Assembly: GCA_026388255.1 (NCBI GenBank)
Contig: JAPLKC010000090.1
Location: forward strand, 1-37,760
Direction: 5' to 3'
DNA from: Pseudomonadota bacterium
GTDB lineage: Bacteria; Desulfobacterota; Syntrophorhabdia; Syntrophorhabdales; Syntrophorhabdaceae
Length of the DNA stretch: 37,760 bases
Shown: one piece after another, positions 8,914 to 17,452 of the stretch
Numbering within the stretch: position 1 is the first letter of the stretch
Layout of the letters: the number at the start of each line of letters is the position of its first letter
Notes under the pieces: generated by a model
Told to the model about the DNA's origin: nothing
Seen by the model: the letters and a program-made list of their open reading frames with translations, nothing else
The model's database searches: none
Made by a program: the position numbers and the translations under genes

Positions 8914-11388
8914 ATGGCAGACTATAAACCGCATACAATTGAAGAAAAGAGGCAGCAAATCTGGGAAGAGAGTAACCTATTTCACGTATACGAGGATCAG
9001 GATAAGGAAAAATATTATCTCCTTGAAATGTTCCCTTACCCGTCAGGGAAAATACATATGGGACATGTAAGGAATTATTCAATAGGAGATGTTATTGCCC
9101 GTTACAAGAGGATGAAGGGGTACAACGTGTTGCACCCTATGGGTTGGGATGCCTTCGGTATGCCTGCCGAAAATGCTGCCATTCAGCACAGTGTCCAACC
9201 GGCAGTATGGACACATGAAAATATAGCATATATGAGAAAACAGTTGAAAAGACTGGGATTCGGCTATGACTGGGCGAGAGAGATTGCAACCTGTGATGTT
9301 GAGTATTATAGATGGGAACAATGGATGTTCCTTAAGATGTATGAAAAAGGACTTGTTTATAGAAAAAGCTCGCCGGTGAACTATTGTGTGGAATGTCAGA
9401 CTGTGTTAGCTAACGAGCAGGTGGAAGGAGGTCTGTGCTGGAGATGCGGGGAAGCGGTTATTCAGAAAGAACTTACTCAGTGGTTTTTTGCGATTACAAA
9501 ATATGCCGACGAACTCATTGAATTTTGCGATAAACTTCCCGGCTGGCCGGAAAGAGTTCTCAGTATGCAGAAAAACTGGATAGGGAAGAGCTATGGTGTG
9601 GAAGTTGATTTTGAAATGGAAGACGGCACGCCTTTAAAGATTTTTACCACGAGACCTGATACACTTTACGGTGTGACCTTTATGGTCCTTGCTCCTGAGC
9701 ATCCTCTTTCTTCAAAATTTGCCCAGGGAACCCCCTATGAAAAGGAAGCTCTTGCCTTCATAGAAAAAACAAAAACGCAGGACAGGAGCTTCAGAACAGA
9801 ATCTGATGTTAAAAAAGAGGGTGTTTTTACCGGAAAATATGCCATAAACCCGTTGAATGGCAATAAGATACCTGTATATATAGGGAATTTTGTGTTAATG
9901 GAATATGGTACCGGCGCAATAATGTCGGTCCCTGCCCATGACCAGAGGGATTTTGAATTCGCCAAAACCTTTAACCTGCCCGTTATTGTTACAATAATGT
10001 CGCCGAGTGTATTACCCAACGGTGAAACAATGCATGAAGCCTATGAAGGCGACGGGGCGATGACAAACTCCGATATTTTTAATGGTATGAATAACAGAGA
10101 GGCCATCCCGAAAATCATAAGATATATTGAAGAGAAAAATATCGGCAAGGGGAAGATAAACTACCGCCTGAGAGATTGGGGTATTTCACGACAAAGGTAT
10201 TGGGGCACACCGATACCTATTATTTATTGTGACCAATGCGGAACTGTACCTGTTCGTTGCGAAGACTTGCCTGTAACTCTTCCGCTCAATCTCGAGATAA
10301 AGGTAGTGGGAAAATCACCTCTCGCTGATTGTGCTGAATTCTATGAAACGGAATGCCCGATATGCGGAGGAAAGGCGAGAAGAGAGACGGACACTATGGA
10401 CACCTTTGTTGAGTCTTCATGGTATTTTCTGAAATATGCATGCGCAGACTATAATGCAGGACCTCTAGATAGAAAAAGGGTGGATTACTGGATGCCTGTG
10501 GACCAGTATATCGGCGGCGTGGAACATGCAGTCCTTCATCTGCTCTATTCGAGATTTTTCAACAGAGTATTGAATGAACTCGGACTGGTAGGTGTCAGGG
10601 AGCCCTTTGAAAATCTCCTTACCCAGGGCATGGTTATAAAAGACGGGGCAAAGATGAGTAAATCAAAGGGAAACGTTGTTGACCCCGATTATTTAATTGA
10701 AAAGTATGGTGCTGATACGACGAGACTCTGCTGTCTCTTTGCCTCACCGCCTGAAAAAGACCTTGAGTGGAGCGATAAAGGGGTAGAGGGCTCCAGCAGA
10801 TTCCTCCATAGAGTATGGAGGCTTGTTGTGGATAGGCTGGATGAATTGAAAGGCATAGAAGCTGTCTTTGAATTGAAAACAGGCGGTGTTGACGCTGCAC
10901 AGCTCACTTTCAGGATTCATAAAACGATCAAAAAGGTGACAGAGGATATTGAGCGGTTTCATCTTAATACGGCAATTGCAAGTATTATGGAGCTTGTGAA
11001 CGCAATGCACAGATTTGTCGAAAAAGGAAGAAACAATGAGGAACTAAGACTTGTAAAGGGCGCTGTTGAAACCTTACTAACATTGCTTTTACCTTTTGTA
11101 CCTCATATTGCTGAAGAATTGTTGGAGATGTTAGGGAAAGATATACGTGTTACGGCAGATAATTGGCCTCAATACAAAAATGAATATACTATAGAAGATA
11201 AGGTTGTCATTGCCGTCCAGGTAAACGGGAAACTGAGGGATACCTGTGAGGTGGAAAGGGATATTGACGCCGATGCACTCAAAAGGGTTGTCCGTTCACT
11301 TGATAAGATAGCAAAGCAGATTGAGGGGAAGGAAATTAAAAAGATCATTGTTGTTCCAAATAAGCTTGTGAATGTGGTGTGTGAATAA
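8914..11388 (+). CDS. leuS: Leucyl-tRNA synthetase
   Basis: The 824-residue class I synthetase charges tRNA-Leu. The HIGH motif is HMGH (48-51) in PSGKIHMGHVRNYSIGD and the KMSKS motif is at 580-584. A zinc-finger-like pair of CxxC motifs (CVECQ and CWRCG) lies near residues 165-185, and a second pair (CDQCG, CPICGG) lies further in. The CP1 editing domain is present, with the TTRPDT stretch near 247-252. The C-terminal anticodon and extension domains end in VPNKLVNVVCE. The ATG at 8914 follows AGGGG. lptE follows, as in many proteobacteria including E. coli. Confidence 0.98.
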   Translation: MADYKPHTIEEKRQQIWEESNLFHVYEDQDKEKYYLLEMFPYPSGKIHMGHVRNYSIGDVIARYKRMKGYNVLHPMGWDAFGMPAENAAIQHSVQPAVWTHENIAYMRKQLKRLGFGYDWAREIATCDVEYYRWEQWMFLKMYEKGLVYRKSSPVNYCVECQTVLANEQVEGGLCWRCGEAVIQKELTQWFFAITKYADELIEFCDKLPGWPERVLSMQKNWIGKSYGVEVDFEMEDGTPLKIFTTRPDTLYGVTFMVLAPEHPLSSKFAQGTPYEKEALAFIEKTKTQDRSFRTESDVKKEGVFTGKYAINPLNGNKIPVYIGNFVLMEYGTGAIMSVPAHDQRDFEFAKTFNLPVIVTIMSPSVLPNGETMHEAYEGDGAMTNSDIFNGMNNREAIPKIIRYIEEKNIGKGKINYRLRDWGISRQRYWGTPIPIIYCDQCGTVPVRCEDLPVTLPLNLEIKVVGKSPLADCAEFYETECPICGGKARRETDTMDTFVESSWYFLKYACADYNAGPLDRKRVDYWMPVDQYIGGVEHAVLHLLYSRFFNRVLNELGLVGVREPFENLLTQGMVIKDGAKMSKSKGNVVDPDYLIEKYGADTTRLCCLFASPPEKDLEWSDKGVEGSSRFLHRVWRLVVDRLDELKGIEAVFELKTGGVDAAQLTFRIHKTIKKVTEDIERFHLNTAIASIMELVNAMHRFVEKGRNNEELRLVKGAVETLLTLLLPFVPHIAEELLEMLGKDIRVTADNWPQYKNEYTIEDKVVIAVQVNGKLRDTCEVERDIDADALKRVVRSLDKIAKQIEGKEIKKIIVVPNKLVNVVCE

Positions 11389-11417
11389 ATATAATAAAAA
11401 GTGGATGGTGGATAGTG

Positions 11418-11936
11418 ATGAAAATTGAAAAATCTTTTCCATGTAGAGCATATTTAATTTTATTTATTGTGTTAATGCTTTCTTGTTGTGGATATCAGAT
11501 GGTTAAGGAAAAGGGAATATTCGGAGGCGAAATATCGTCTATTTATATTCCGCTATTCAAGAATAAGACCTACGAGCCACATGCTTCCGGCTATGTTACC
11601 GATGCATTTGCAAAGGAGCTTGTTGCCACAGGCCTTTTCAAGTTGAATAAAGAAGGCTCTGACGGGTACATTCAAGGAAGTATAAATAAAATCAGGATAA
11701 TCCCTTCTGCTATGAATGCTCAAGGTATTGTTGTTGAGAAGAGTGTTGATATGACGGTTGATCTCTCTCTCTTCAATAAAACCGGTGCTTTTATTAAGAA
11801 ATGGACACTGTCGGAAACCGAGATATATAGTGTTAATGATGTAAGTAGCGAAGATTACAATAAAAGAGAAGCCTTGAGAAGGATGTCAGGAAGAATGGCA
11901 AGGAAATTCAGTTCAATTGCATTGATAGATTATTAA
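11418..11936 (+). CDS. lptE: LPS-assembly lipoprotein LptE
   Basis: The 172-residue product begins with a basic N-terminus and a hydrophobic signal ending in LMLSCCGYQ, a lipoprotein signal peptidase II site with the acylated cysteine at about residue 24 or 25. LptE sits in the outer membrane, plugs the LptD barrel and helps insert lipopolysaccharide. The GYQ after the cysteine, the IYIPLFKNKTYEP segment and the conserved A-F-A-KELVATGLF region fit the family, which is poorly conserved in sequence. Position directly after leuS supports the call. I use ATG 11418; a GTG lies 3 bases upstream. The stop codon directly abuts the stop of the convergent rpsT gene. Confidence 0.82.
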   Translation: MKIEKSFPCRAYLILFIVLMLSCCGYQMVKEKGIFGGEISSIYIPLFKNKTYEPHASGYVTDAFAKELVATGLFKLNKEGSDGYIQGSINKIRIIPSAMNAQGIVVEKSVDMTVDLSLFNKTGAFIKKWTLSETEIYSVNDVSSEDYNKREALRRMSGRMARKFSSIALIDY

Positions 11937-12212
11937 TTATCCTTTTGGCTGAGAAAGGCTGTTAATCTTTTTCGTAAGTCTTGATACCTTTCTTGAAGCA
12001 TTATTTTTATGTATAACGCCTTTTGATGTGGCTTTATTTATATAAGATATGGCAGATTTAAAAAGGTTGCCAAGATTTTCTACTGCTTTGTTTTCCATTG
12101 CAACCATAACTTTTTTAATATGTGTCTTCATTGTTGACTTAACATGAGAGTTCCTAAGCCTTTTTTCTTCAGACTGCCTGGCTCTTTTAATTGCTGATTT
12201 GTTCTTCTTCAA
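11937..12212 (-). CDS. rpsT: 30S ribosomal protein S20
   Basis: The 91-residue lysine- and serine-rich protein (KKNKSAIKRARQSEEKRLRN at the start, ASRKVSRLTKKIN near the end) is S20, a 16S rRNA-binding protein needed for early 30S assembly. The start codon is UUG (complement of 12210-12212) with a strong GGAGG ribosome binding site. The only nearby ATG is out of frame. E. coli rpsT also starts at UUG, and S20 there represses its own translation, so similar control is plausible here. The 3' end meets lptE tail to tail with no spacer and no visible terminator. Confidence 0.95.
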   Translation of the reverse strand: MKKNKSAIKRARQSEEKRLRNSHVKSTMKTHIKKVMVAMENKAVENLGNLFKSAISYINKATSKGVIHKNNASRKVSRLTKKINSLSQPKG

Positions 12213-12610
12213 AATCTACCTCCATTTAATTTTTACAATTACTTGAAAACCAGCGCTCGGGTGTCCAAGCCGCCCCCTCCACCGCCAAAGCACGACCCAC
12301 TATCGTGGGTACCCCGCCTCTCCTTCTATCTCATTGTGTGAGCTACTTGGAAAGTCTTCGTACAGCAAAGCATAGGAATCTTTTACCATTGATGCCTGCA
12401 GGAAGTCAAATGTAAAATAGGCTCACATTTGACAGTTTATGGATTATAGATCATAGTTAATATAATTTCAAAAAACCGTGAACCATCAACTGCGAACCAC
12501 TAACTTAATTTTAACCGAGGTCGCAAAAAAAGTAAGTCCATTCTCAAAAAATTGCAGGCACTATAAATTTTAATAAATTTAGAGCGGCAGGCTCGTTAAT
12601 TTAATAAACC
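12213..12610. other. Intergenic region upstream of rpsT with hairpins
   Basis: This stretch of nearly 400 bases has no credible gene. Relative to minus-strand rpsT it is upstream. Bases about 12250-12330 are clearly more GC-rich than their surroundings and contain the hairpin ACCCAC-TATC-GTGGGT (12295-12310), so part of it may be a structured rpsT leader. Further away, GTCAAATGT (12405-12413) pairs exactly with ACATTTGAC (12425-12433). Bases 12475-12514 contain the wordy text CGTGAACCATCAACTGCGAA, reminiscent of the palindromic spacer elements around argG. A weak stem GAGC/GCTC near 12583-12595 lies just past the stop of the next gene. Confidence 0.5.
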
Positions 12611-12895
12611 TTATTTTTTTCCGGCACTTCTCTTTGATGCTTTCAGTGGGTTGATCTTTTGCTCTTCTACTTTCTGTCCCTTTTTTACATGCGATGACAT
12701 AGGGCAGGAACCGTTTTGCCATTTTTGAGCCGGGTAAGGAAAGCTAATACAATATTTACCGGTTGCTAACTCCATCACTTTTGAACATCCCTCACAATTT
12801 TCAACGATTGCGTAGCATGTACCGCCATTATAGGAACATCCATTTTTTTTCATGAAAAGACACTCAAGACCTTGTTTTACTGTTTGGCATTGCAT
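12611..12895 (-). CDS. PxxKW family cysteine-rich protein
   Basis: The 94-residue protein has eight cysteines in its first two thirds, including CLFMKKNGCSYNGGTC, ENCEGCSKV and a later C-P pair. It also has the motif PAQKW, which gives the family its name, followed by GSCPMSSH. The family is a small uncharacterised group found, as I recall, mainly in deltaproteobacteria. The cysteine spacing suggests binding of a metal or Fe-S cluster, but that is inference. The tail is lysine-rich (SKRSAGKK). The ATG at 12895 has AGGAGG upstream. No signal peptide is visible, so it is probably cytoplasmic. It appears to be a single-gene unit. Confidence 0.8.
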   Translation of the reverse strand: MQCQTVKQGLECLFMKKNGCSYNGGTCYAIVENCEGCSKVMELATGKYCISFPYPAQKWQNGSCPMSSHVKKGQKVEEQKINPLKASKRSAGKK

Positions 12896-13172
12896 AACAG
12901 CATCACCTCCTTTTAATATTGAAAAAACGTGTAAATTAACTACATTTTAGCGCAATTGTCAATATCAAACTTGATTAACCAGCAATTCTCGGTAAGCTAT
13001 TTTTCAAGGTGTGAACAATCTTTCCTGCCCCTGCTCCCCTACTTACAAGGTTTAAACATTGCGAAAAATAAAAGGGAATTTTATCAACGATGATTACTGT
13101 ATGCACCCAGACCCCAAAAAGTCTGCGGAAGCCGATAGCTGACCGCTGAATTGATAGGAAATGCACAAAAAG

Positions 13173-13916
13173 TTATTGTGTGCCAAGACCTTCCAGCCAT
13201 TCCTTTATAACAAGCAGTACTTCAGTGCTAACAACAAGATTTAAATGTTTTACTCCATCCAATAGTTTTACCTGCCCTTTTGTATATTTAGAAACAACCG
13301 GCTCAAATTGCCCGGCAGAAAAGGCTTCATCTTCTGTACCGACGATAACTAACAAGGGTTGTTTTATGGCGCTAAGGTCTTTCTTATAGTTACGAGGTGC
13401 ATATGAAGTATTTAGTCTGTAAGAGTATGAAAGGGTTTCTGTCCCATCACGCACTTCTTTGGGCATGTTGAAGTCCATAACGTTCAGATAATTAAACAGG
13501 CGAATCCCAACATTATTGAGCATGATCAGCCCAATGATGCGCTTTGTATAAGGACGAGCCCACCCCCCGGAGTTGTGACGTACGGTAGGTGCATTGTATT
13601 GGAGATAGGGGGACAGAAGCAAATAGGCATGCCCGTATTTGCTGCCTGCAAAACGTACAGCCAGTCCTCCTACGGACGAGTGGCCACCCAAAATAAGCAT
13701 TGCCTTCGGGTTATCCTTTGGGATCATGGCAATAAAGTCTAATAGATCATCTTCCAACTGGCCAATATAGTCTACGTCGCCACGTCTTTCAGGAGAATGC
13801 CCATGTCCCCGTAAATCCGGGGTATAAACCTGCGATAATCCTTCAGAGCTGATAAACCCGGCTAAAGGCAGGAAATACCGGCTATGCCAGCCTGAGCCAT
13901 GTAACAGAATTGTCAC
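13173..13916 (-). CDS. Alpha/beta hydrolase, C-terminal part of an interrupted gene
   Basis: The open frame begins at a GTG (13916) and encodes 247 residues starting MTILLHGSGWHS. It covers most of an alpha/beta hydrolase: the oxyanion HGSGWHS, DLRGHGHSPERRG, the nucleophile elbow GGHSSVGG with serine near residue 80, the acid region VGTEDEAF and the catalytic histidine in GVKHLNL. This resembles serine esterases or lysophospholipase-like hydrolases; the substrate is unknown. The first beta strands are missing because the same frame upstream contains a TAA (13926-13928), with clearly homologous sequence before it. A protein started at the GTG would lack the N-terminal strands and a membrane anchor, so it is probably not functional. 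Confidence 0.75.
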   Translation of the reverse strand: MTILLHGSGWHSRYFLPLAGFISSEGLSQVYTPDLRGHGHSPERRGDVDYIGQLEDDLLDFIAMIPKDNPKAMLILGGHSSVGGLAVRFAGSKYGHAYLLLSPYLQYNAPTVRHNSGGWARPYTKRIIGLIMLNNVGIRLFNYLNVMDFNMPKEVRDGTETLSYSYRLNTSYAPRNYKKDLSAIKQPLLVIVGTEDEAFSAGQFEPVVSKYTKGQVKLLDGVKHLNLVVSTEVLLVIKEWLEGLGTQ

Positions 13917-14105
13917 CTCATTGGATTAAGCCGAATAATACCGGTAAGCTAATTGTTTGCCCTCTCTTGCAGTGAATGTTTTCAGTTGCGGCAGTTTTGT
14001 ATAGTCAATGTAAAACTCTTTGAAAGCCATACTGCCTTTGTCAGGAGTTGACTTTTCAGCCTTTCCACTTAAAATCAGCATAAAGGCAATTCCAAAATAT
14101 ATCAC
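13917..14105 (-). pseudogene. N-terminal remnant of the alpha/beta hydrolase, separated by an in-frame TAA
   Basis: Upstream of the hydrolase frame and in the same phase, the minus strand encodes a hydrophobic start (IYFGIAFMLILSG, a signal peptide or anchor). This is followed by FKEFYIDYTKLPQLKTFTAR and EGKQLAYRYYSA, then TAA (13928-13926), then SNEVTILLHGSGW. The 'FTAR-x-G-x-x-LAYRYY' part is the usual first strands of this hydrolase family. No frame change is needed, so a single nonsense change explains the break. The likely original start is the GTG at 14105 or the ATG inside the hydrophobic stretch. Confidence 0.7.
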
Positions 14106-14202
14106 TACGGACTTGAGTACAAAAATTGATATGTGTAAAAACCATTATTCATCATTTCTTATCAAATATTTGATTTATCCGACCTTACGTCCAGCAAGCT
14201 TC

Positions 14203-14985
14203 TCATGTTATCAGTTTAACAATGTCCTTATATGTCACGAACATAGTGAGAATAATAAACAATGTTATACCAATTAAATTGGCCATTTGATATATTTTTG
14301 GCGCCAGAGGTTTTTTTATAATGGATTCAACGAAGAGGAGGAACAACTGACCTCCATCCAGGGCCGGGAAGGGAAAAAGATTCATCACGCCAAGACTCAT
14401 GCTTAATGCCCCAGTGAAAAATAAGAGAGACAGTGCCCCTTTGGTTGCAGCTTTACCTGCCATGGCGGCTATGCCTACAGGTCCTGATAATCCTTCCATT
14501 GTACCGTTTCCGGAAAGGATGTTCAGAATAAAGAGGATGGTTCCCGATAGTATTTCATAAACAGTTTTAGTGCTTAGTAAAAGGGCATCTAAAAAAGAAA
14601 GGTTTTTGCCCATTATAAAAACAGGAATAAAAATGATACATGCAAAGGCGATATTACATAATGACCCTGCCGAAAAAATTAGTGTCCGACTCAAAAACGA
14701 GGTGTCCATCAATTCCTTGGCTTCATCATCGCCATCCTTTGAAAAACTTACAAATCCACCGAGAGGAAGTAGGCGCAAGGTAAATTCTGTTTCTTTGTGA
14801 CGGAAAAGCGTAATCAATCGTGGACTGAAAGGGAAGCCTACTGAAAACTCATAAACCTTGACCCCGGCTATCCTTGCAGCGATAAAATGACCGAATTCAT
14901 GAATAAGCACGACTGATGAAAATACGACGGCGAATGCGATGATTGAAACTATCAATGGTTTAAACCCCCATAATTTTTTATACAA
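14203..14985 (-). CDS. Site-2 protease family membrane metallopeptidase (M50), PDZ-less
   Basis: The 260-residue protein is an intramembrane zinc protease related to RseP/SpoIVFB. The zinc motif HEFGH is at 29-33 in the first membrane segment. The third ligand lies in NLFPFPALDGG (D210) in a later segment. Hydrophobic stretches at about 11-28, 102-124, 143-158, 186-203 and 236-255 suggest four to five membrane spans. RseP has about 450 residues and two PDZ domains; here only a short soluble segment (about 45-100) lies between the first spans and no PDZ domain is seen. The start appears to be a TTG at 14985, right after an in-frame stop and with no good ribosome binding site. The substrate is unknown. 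Confidence 0.82.
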   Translation of the reverse strand: MYKKLWGFKPLIVSIIAFAVVFSSVVLIHEFGHFIAARIAGVKVYEFSVGFPFSPRLITLFRHKETEFTLRLLPLGGFVSFSKDGDDEAKELMDTSFLSRTLIFSAGSLCNIAFACIIFIPVFIMGKNLSFLDALLLSTKTVYEILSGTILFILNILSGNGTMEGLSGPVGIAAMAGKAATKGALSLLFFTGALSMSLGVMNLFPFPALDGGQLFLLFVESIIKKPLAPKIYQMANLIGITLFIILTMFVTYKDIVKLIT

Positions 14986-15152
14986 CTATATATCAGAACA
15001 GGATTTTTTTACAATAGGATATTATCCCCTCTATATTGTAATTGAAAATCTCATATGTATCCGGACGAGATCAGTACACGATAGGTCAATCAAAAAAAAT
15101 GCCTATCAGTCCCGGCATTCTGGTAAGATATGGCAAGGAGGACAAATTAAGA

Positions 15153-16355
15153 ATGTTAGAACAAATTGGAGCATTTGAAAAGGTTCCTAAGCAGGATCTG
15201 CTGAACAGAATCGACGGTCTGAAAAGCCTTATGGCAGAAGCCAAGATGGGTTTTGCCCTGATTTGGGAGAATGTGGATAGATTCTATTTTACAGGTACCA
15301 TGCAAAAGGGCATTCTTGTCGTACCTGTAGACCGGGAGCCCTTGTTTTTCATTGAGCAAAGTGCGGAAAGGGCAAAGATGGAAACATCCCTTGACTTTAT
15401 GCATGTAAAGAATGATAAGGAAATCTGGGAGATACTTGGTAATAAGGGGTTTTTAAAGGGTACGGCAGGTTTGGAACTGGATGTGCTGCCGGTAGCTACT
15501 TTTGAAAGAATGAAGAGGGGAATTGGTTTTGGTCGTCATGCAGATGTGATGCCTCTTATCAGGGAACTGAGAATTGTAAAGAGCCCATTTGAGATTGAGC
15601 AGATAAAGATGTCCGGTAGGATGCTGTCCTATGTTTTCAAGTCGGCAAAAGATGTTGTCCGTGAAGGGGTTACTGAACTTGATATCGATGCTATGCTGGT
15701 TGCTGAAGGTAGGAAGCTCGGACATCAGGGATTCCTCCGGATGCGCGGGGTCAACCAGGAGATGATGACGCTTACAGCACAATCAGGATTTACCGGCGCA
15801 GTTGCTACATATGCAGATGTGCCCATTGCAGGAGCAGGGGTGACACCAGCTGTGCCGCAGGGCTCGTCATTTAAAAAGGTGGAGAGGGGAATCCCTGTCA
15901 CAATCGATTATGGCGGAGGGTATAACGGTTACATTACTGATGAAACAAGGACTTTTGTAGTAGGGAAACTTAAGGAACTTTTTAAGAAGCCTTACGAGAC
16001 TACCCGGGCAATAATAGAAGATACGGAAGCCTGGGGCAGGGAAGGGGTTGAATGCACCGAGATATTTTCACGGGCATATCGCCTGGTAAAAAAAGCACAC
16101 TTGCAGGATTATTTTATGGGGCATGGAGAAGGACAGGTTTCCTTTATCGGCCACGGCTTAGGTCTTGAAATCAATGAATTGCCTGTTATTACAGCAAGAC
16201 ATAGCCGTGTACTTAAAGAGGGGATGGTGTTTGCCTTTGAGCCAAAATTTATCATTCCAGGTGAGGGGGCAATAGGGGTAGAAGTTGATTTTATTGTCAG
16301 GCAGCATTGTTTTGAGCGGGTAACGGGAGATTCAATAGATATTGTTTACGTGTAG
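15153..16355 (+). CDS. M24 family metallopeptidase (Xaa-Pro aminopeptidase-like)
   Basis: The 400-residue protein has an N-terminal creatinase-type domain (about 1-140) and a C-terminal pita-bread catalytic domain. All five metal ligands are visible: D252 (TIDYGGG), D263 (ITDETRTF), H334 (GHGLGLEINE), E363 (AFEPKF) and E377 (GVEVDF). Family members cleave Xaa-Pro bonds, but some act on other amides, so the substrate is open. I start at ATG 15153, which has AAGGAGG at 15135-15141 and an 11-base spacing. The frame is open back to 15042, but that part does not resemble the family. It is divergent from the M50 gene and separated from the ATP synthase operon by 177 bases. Confidence 0.9.
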   Translation: MLEQIGAFEKVPKQDLLNRIDGLKSLMAEAKMGFALIWENVDRFYFTGTMQKGILVVPVDREPLFFIEQSAERAKMETSLDFMHVKNDKEIWEILGNKGFLKGTAGLELDVLPVATFERMKRGIGFGRHADVMPLIRELRIVKSPFEIEQIKMSGRMLSYVFKSAKDVVREGVTELDIDAMLVAEGRKLGHQGFLRMRGVNQEMMTLTAQSGFTGAVATYADVPIAGAGVTPAVPQGSSFKKVERGIPVTIDYGGGYNGYITDETRTFVVGKLKELFKKPYETTRAIIEDTEAWGREGVECTEIFSRAYRLVKKAHLQDYFMGHGEGQVSFIGHGLGLEINELPVITARHSRVLKEGMVFAFEPKFIIPGEGAIGVEVDFIVRQHCFERVTGDSIDIVYV

Positions 16356-16462
16356 GGTGAAAACACGTATGCAACTCAAGCGAAACCGTCAAGCTTAACG
16401 TTAAATTTTTAATTAACAATTGTTATTTATAAAAAAAGTCTTTTAGCCAATGCAAAAAAAAA

Positions 16463-16492
16463 TTGCAAAAAGGGGGGCTTTTATGATATTAA
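16463..16492 (+). promoter_or_regulatory. Candidate promoter of the ATP synthase operon
   Basis: TTGCAA (16463-16468) and TATTAA (16487-16492) are separated by 18 bases, upstream of the first operon gene at 16533. This would give a leader of about 30 bases that includes AAGAGG before the ATG. The spacer contains a G-run, and the match to consensus is moderate. Confidence 0.35.
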
Positions 16493-16532
16493 CCTAAGTG
16501 AAATAATTCTCTTGAATTATAAGAGGTAAAAA

Positions 16533-16961
16533 ATGATTGATTTTAATTATACGATACTTATTCAGTTTGCAAATTTGTTGATTTTGATGATACTTCTGAA
16601 TTTTTTGCTCTTCAAGCCCGTTATCAAGGCAATTAGCAGGAGAGAAGAGACAATCGGCTCACGCTTTGATAAGGCAAGTTCAATGAAGGAAATGGTCAAC
16701 ACACTGAAAAAGTCATATGAGGACAGCGTAAAGGAAAGGAAAAAACCGATTATTGAAGAGAAAGACACGGTCATTATCAAAGCGCATGCTGCTGCAACGC
16801 AGATTATCGAGAAAGCAAGGACGGATCTGACAGACGAGATTTCTAAGATACGGATCGATATGGAGAGCGAGAGCAAAAAGGTGCGTCAGGCACTAATAAT
16901 GGATGTGGAAAAACTGTCCGATGAAGTCGTGCAAAAGATATTAATAAGGAGTTTCTCATGA
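16533..16961 (+). CDS. ATP synthase F0 subunit b'
   Basis: The 142-residue protein has one N-terminal membrane segment (about residues 8-27, FANLLILMILLNFLLFKP) followed by a long charged helix. That is the layout of b-type peripheral stalk subunits. As the first of two adjacent b-like genes it is called b' by position, as seen in deltaproteobacteria, cyanobacteria and alphaproteobacteria. The b/b' pair forms the stator that holds the F1 head. Its TGA overlaps the next ATG by 4 bases (ATGA). The genes for subunits a and c are not adjacent and must lie elsewhere. Confidence 0.88.
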   Translation: MIDFNYTILIQFANLLILMILLNFLLFKPVIKAISRREETIGSRFDKASSMKEMVNTLKKSYEDSVKERKKPIIEEKDTVIIKAHAAATQIIEKARTDLTDEISKIRIDMESESKKVRQALIMDVEKLSDEVVQKILIRSFS

Positions 16962-17452
16962 CCGGTGGTTCTGAATCATGGCTGTCCTGGGTTTTTAAAT
17001 TTGTGAATTTTGCAATACTTGTAGGGGTCCTGATAAAATTTGCCGGTAAACCTTTTAAGGATTATTTTATAAACAGACATAATACAGTTAAAGATAAACT
17101 TGAAGAAGCAGAGAGGGTACTCAGGGAAGCCCAGGAAATGAAGGCAACTTATGAAAACAGGCTTGAATGTCTCAATGAGGAGATAGGGGAATTCAAGAAG
17201 GCAGTGCTTGAAGATGCTGAAAAAGAGAAAAAGAGAATACAGGATGAAGCCACGGCTTTTGCCTCCAAACTCAGGGAACAGGCAACACTTACATACACAC
17301 AGGAAGCAAAGGAAGTAAGTGACAGGATCAAGGAAGAAATAGTAAGACTTACGATGGAGCAGGCAGAAAAGCTTGTCAAGGAAAGACTTACAAAGGAAGA
17401 CCATAACAGAATGGTGGAAGAGTTTATCGAAAAAATGGGGAGCCTAAATTGA
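16958..17452 (+). CDS. atpF: ATP synthase F0 subunit b
   Basis: The 164-residue second b-type subunit has an N-terminal membrane span (about 10-29, WVFKFVNFAILVGVLIKF). An extended Glu/Lys-rich coiled coil runs to the end and contains the typical EAERVLREAQEMKATYENRL pattern. It dimerises with b' and binds delta at its C-terminus (VEEFIEKMGSL). It overlaps the b' gene by 4 bases, and its TGA overlaps the TTG start of atpH. The operon order b', b, delta, alpha, gamma, beta, epsilon is standard. Confidence 0.92.
   Translation: MTGGSESWLSWVFKFVNFAILVGVLIKFAGKPFKDYFINRHNTVKDKLEEAERVLREAQEMKATYENRLECLNEEIGEFKKAVLEDAEKEKKRIQDEATAFASKLREQATLTYTQEAKEVSDRIKEEIVRLTMEQAEKLVKERLTKEDHNRMVEEFIEKMGSLN

Noticed and set aside
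12250-12330. Possible tRNA in the GC-rich island upstream of rpsT
   Set aside because: No cloverleaf with a TpsiC arm and acceptor pairing could be drawn on either strand; only one short hairpin is clear.
12975-13166. 63-residue minus-strand frame between the PxxKW and hydrolase genes
   Set aside because: No ribosome binding site, no recognisable family and unremarkable composition.
15042-15152. Longer N-terminus of the M24 peptidase
   Set aside because: No family resemblance in this part; ATG 15153 has AAGGAGG upstream.
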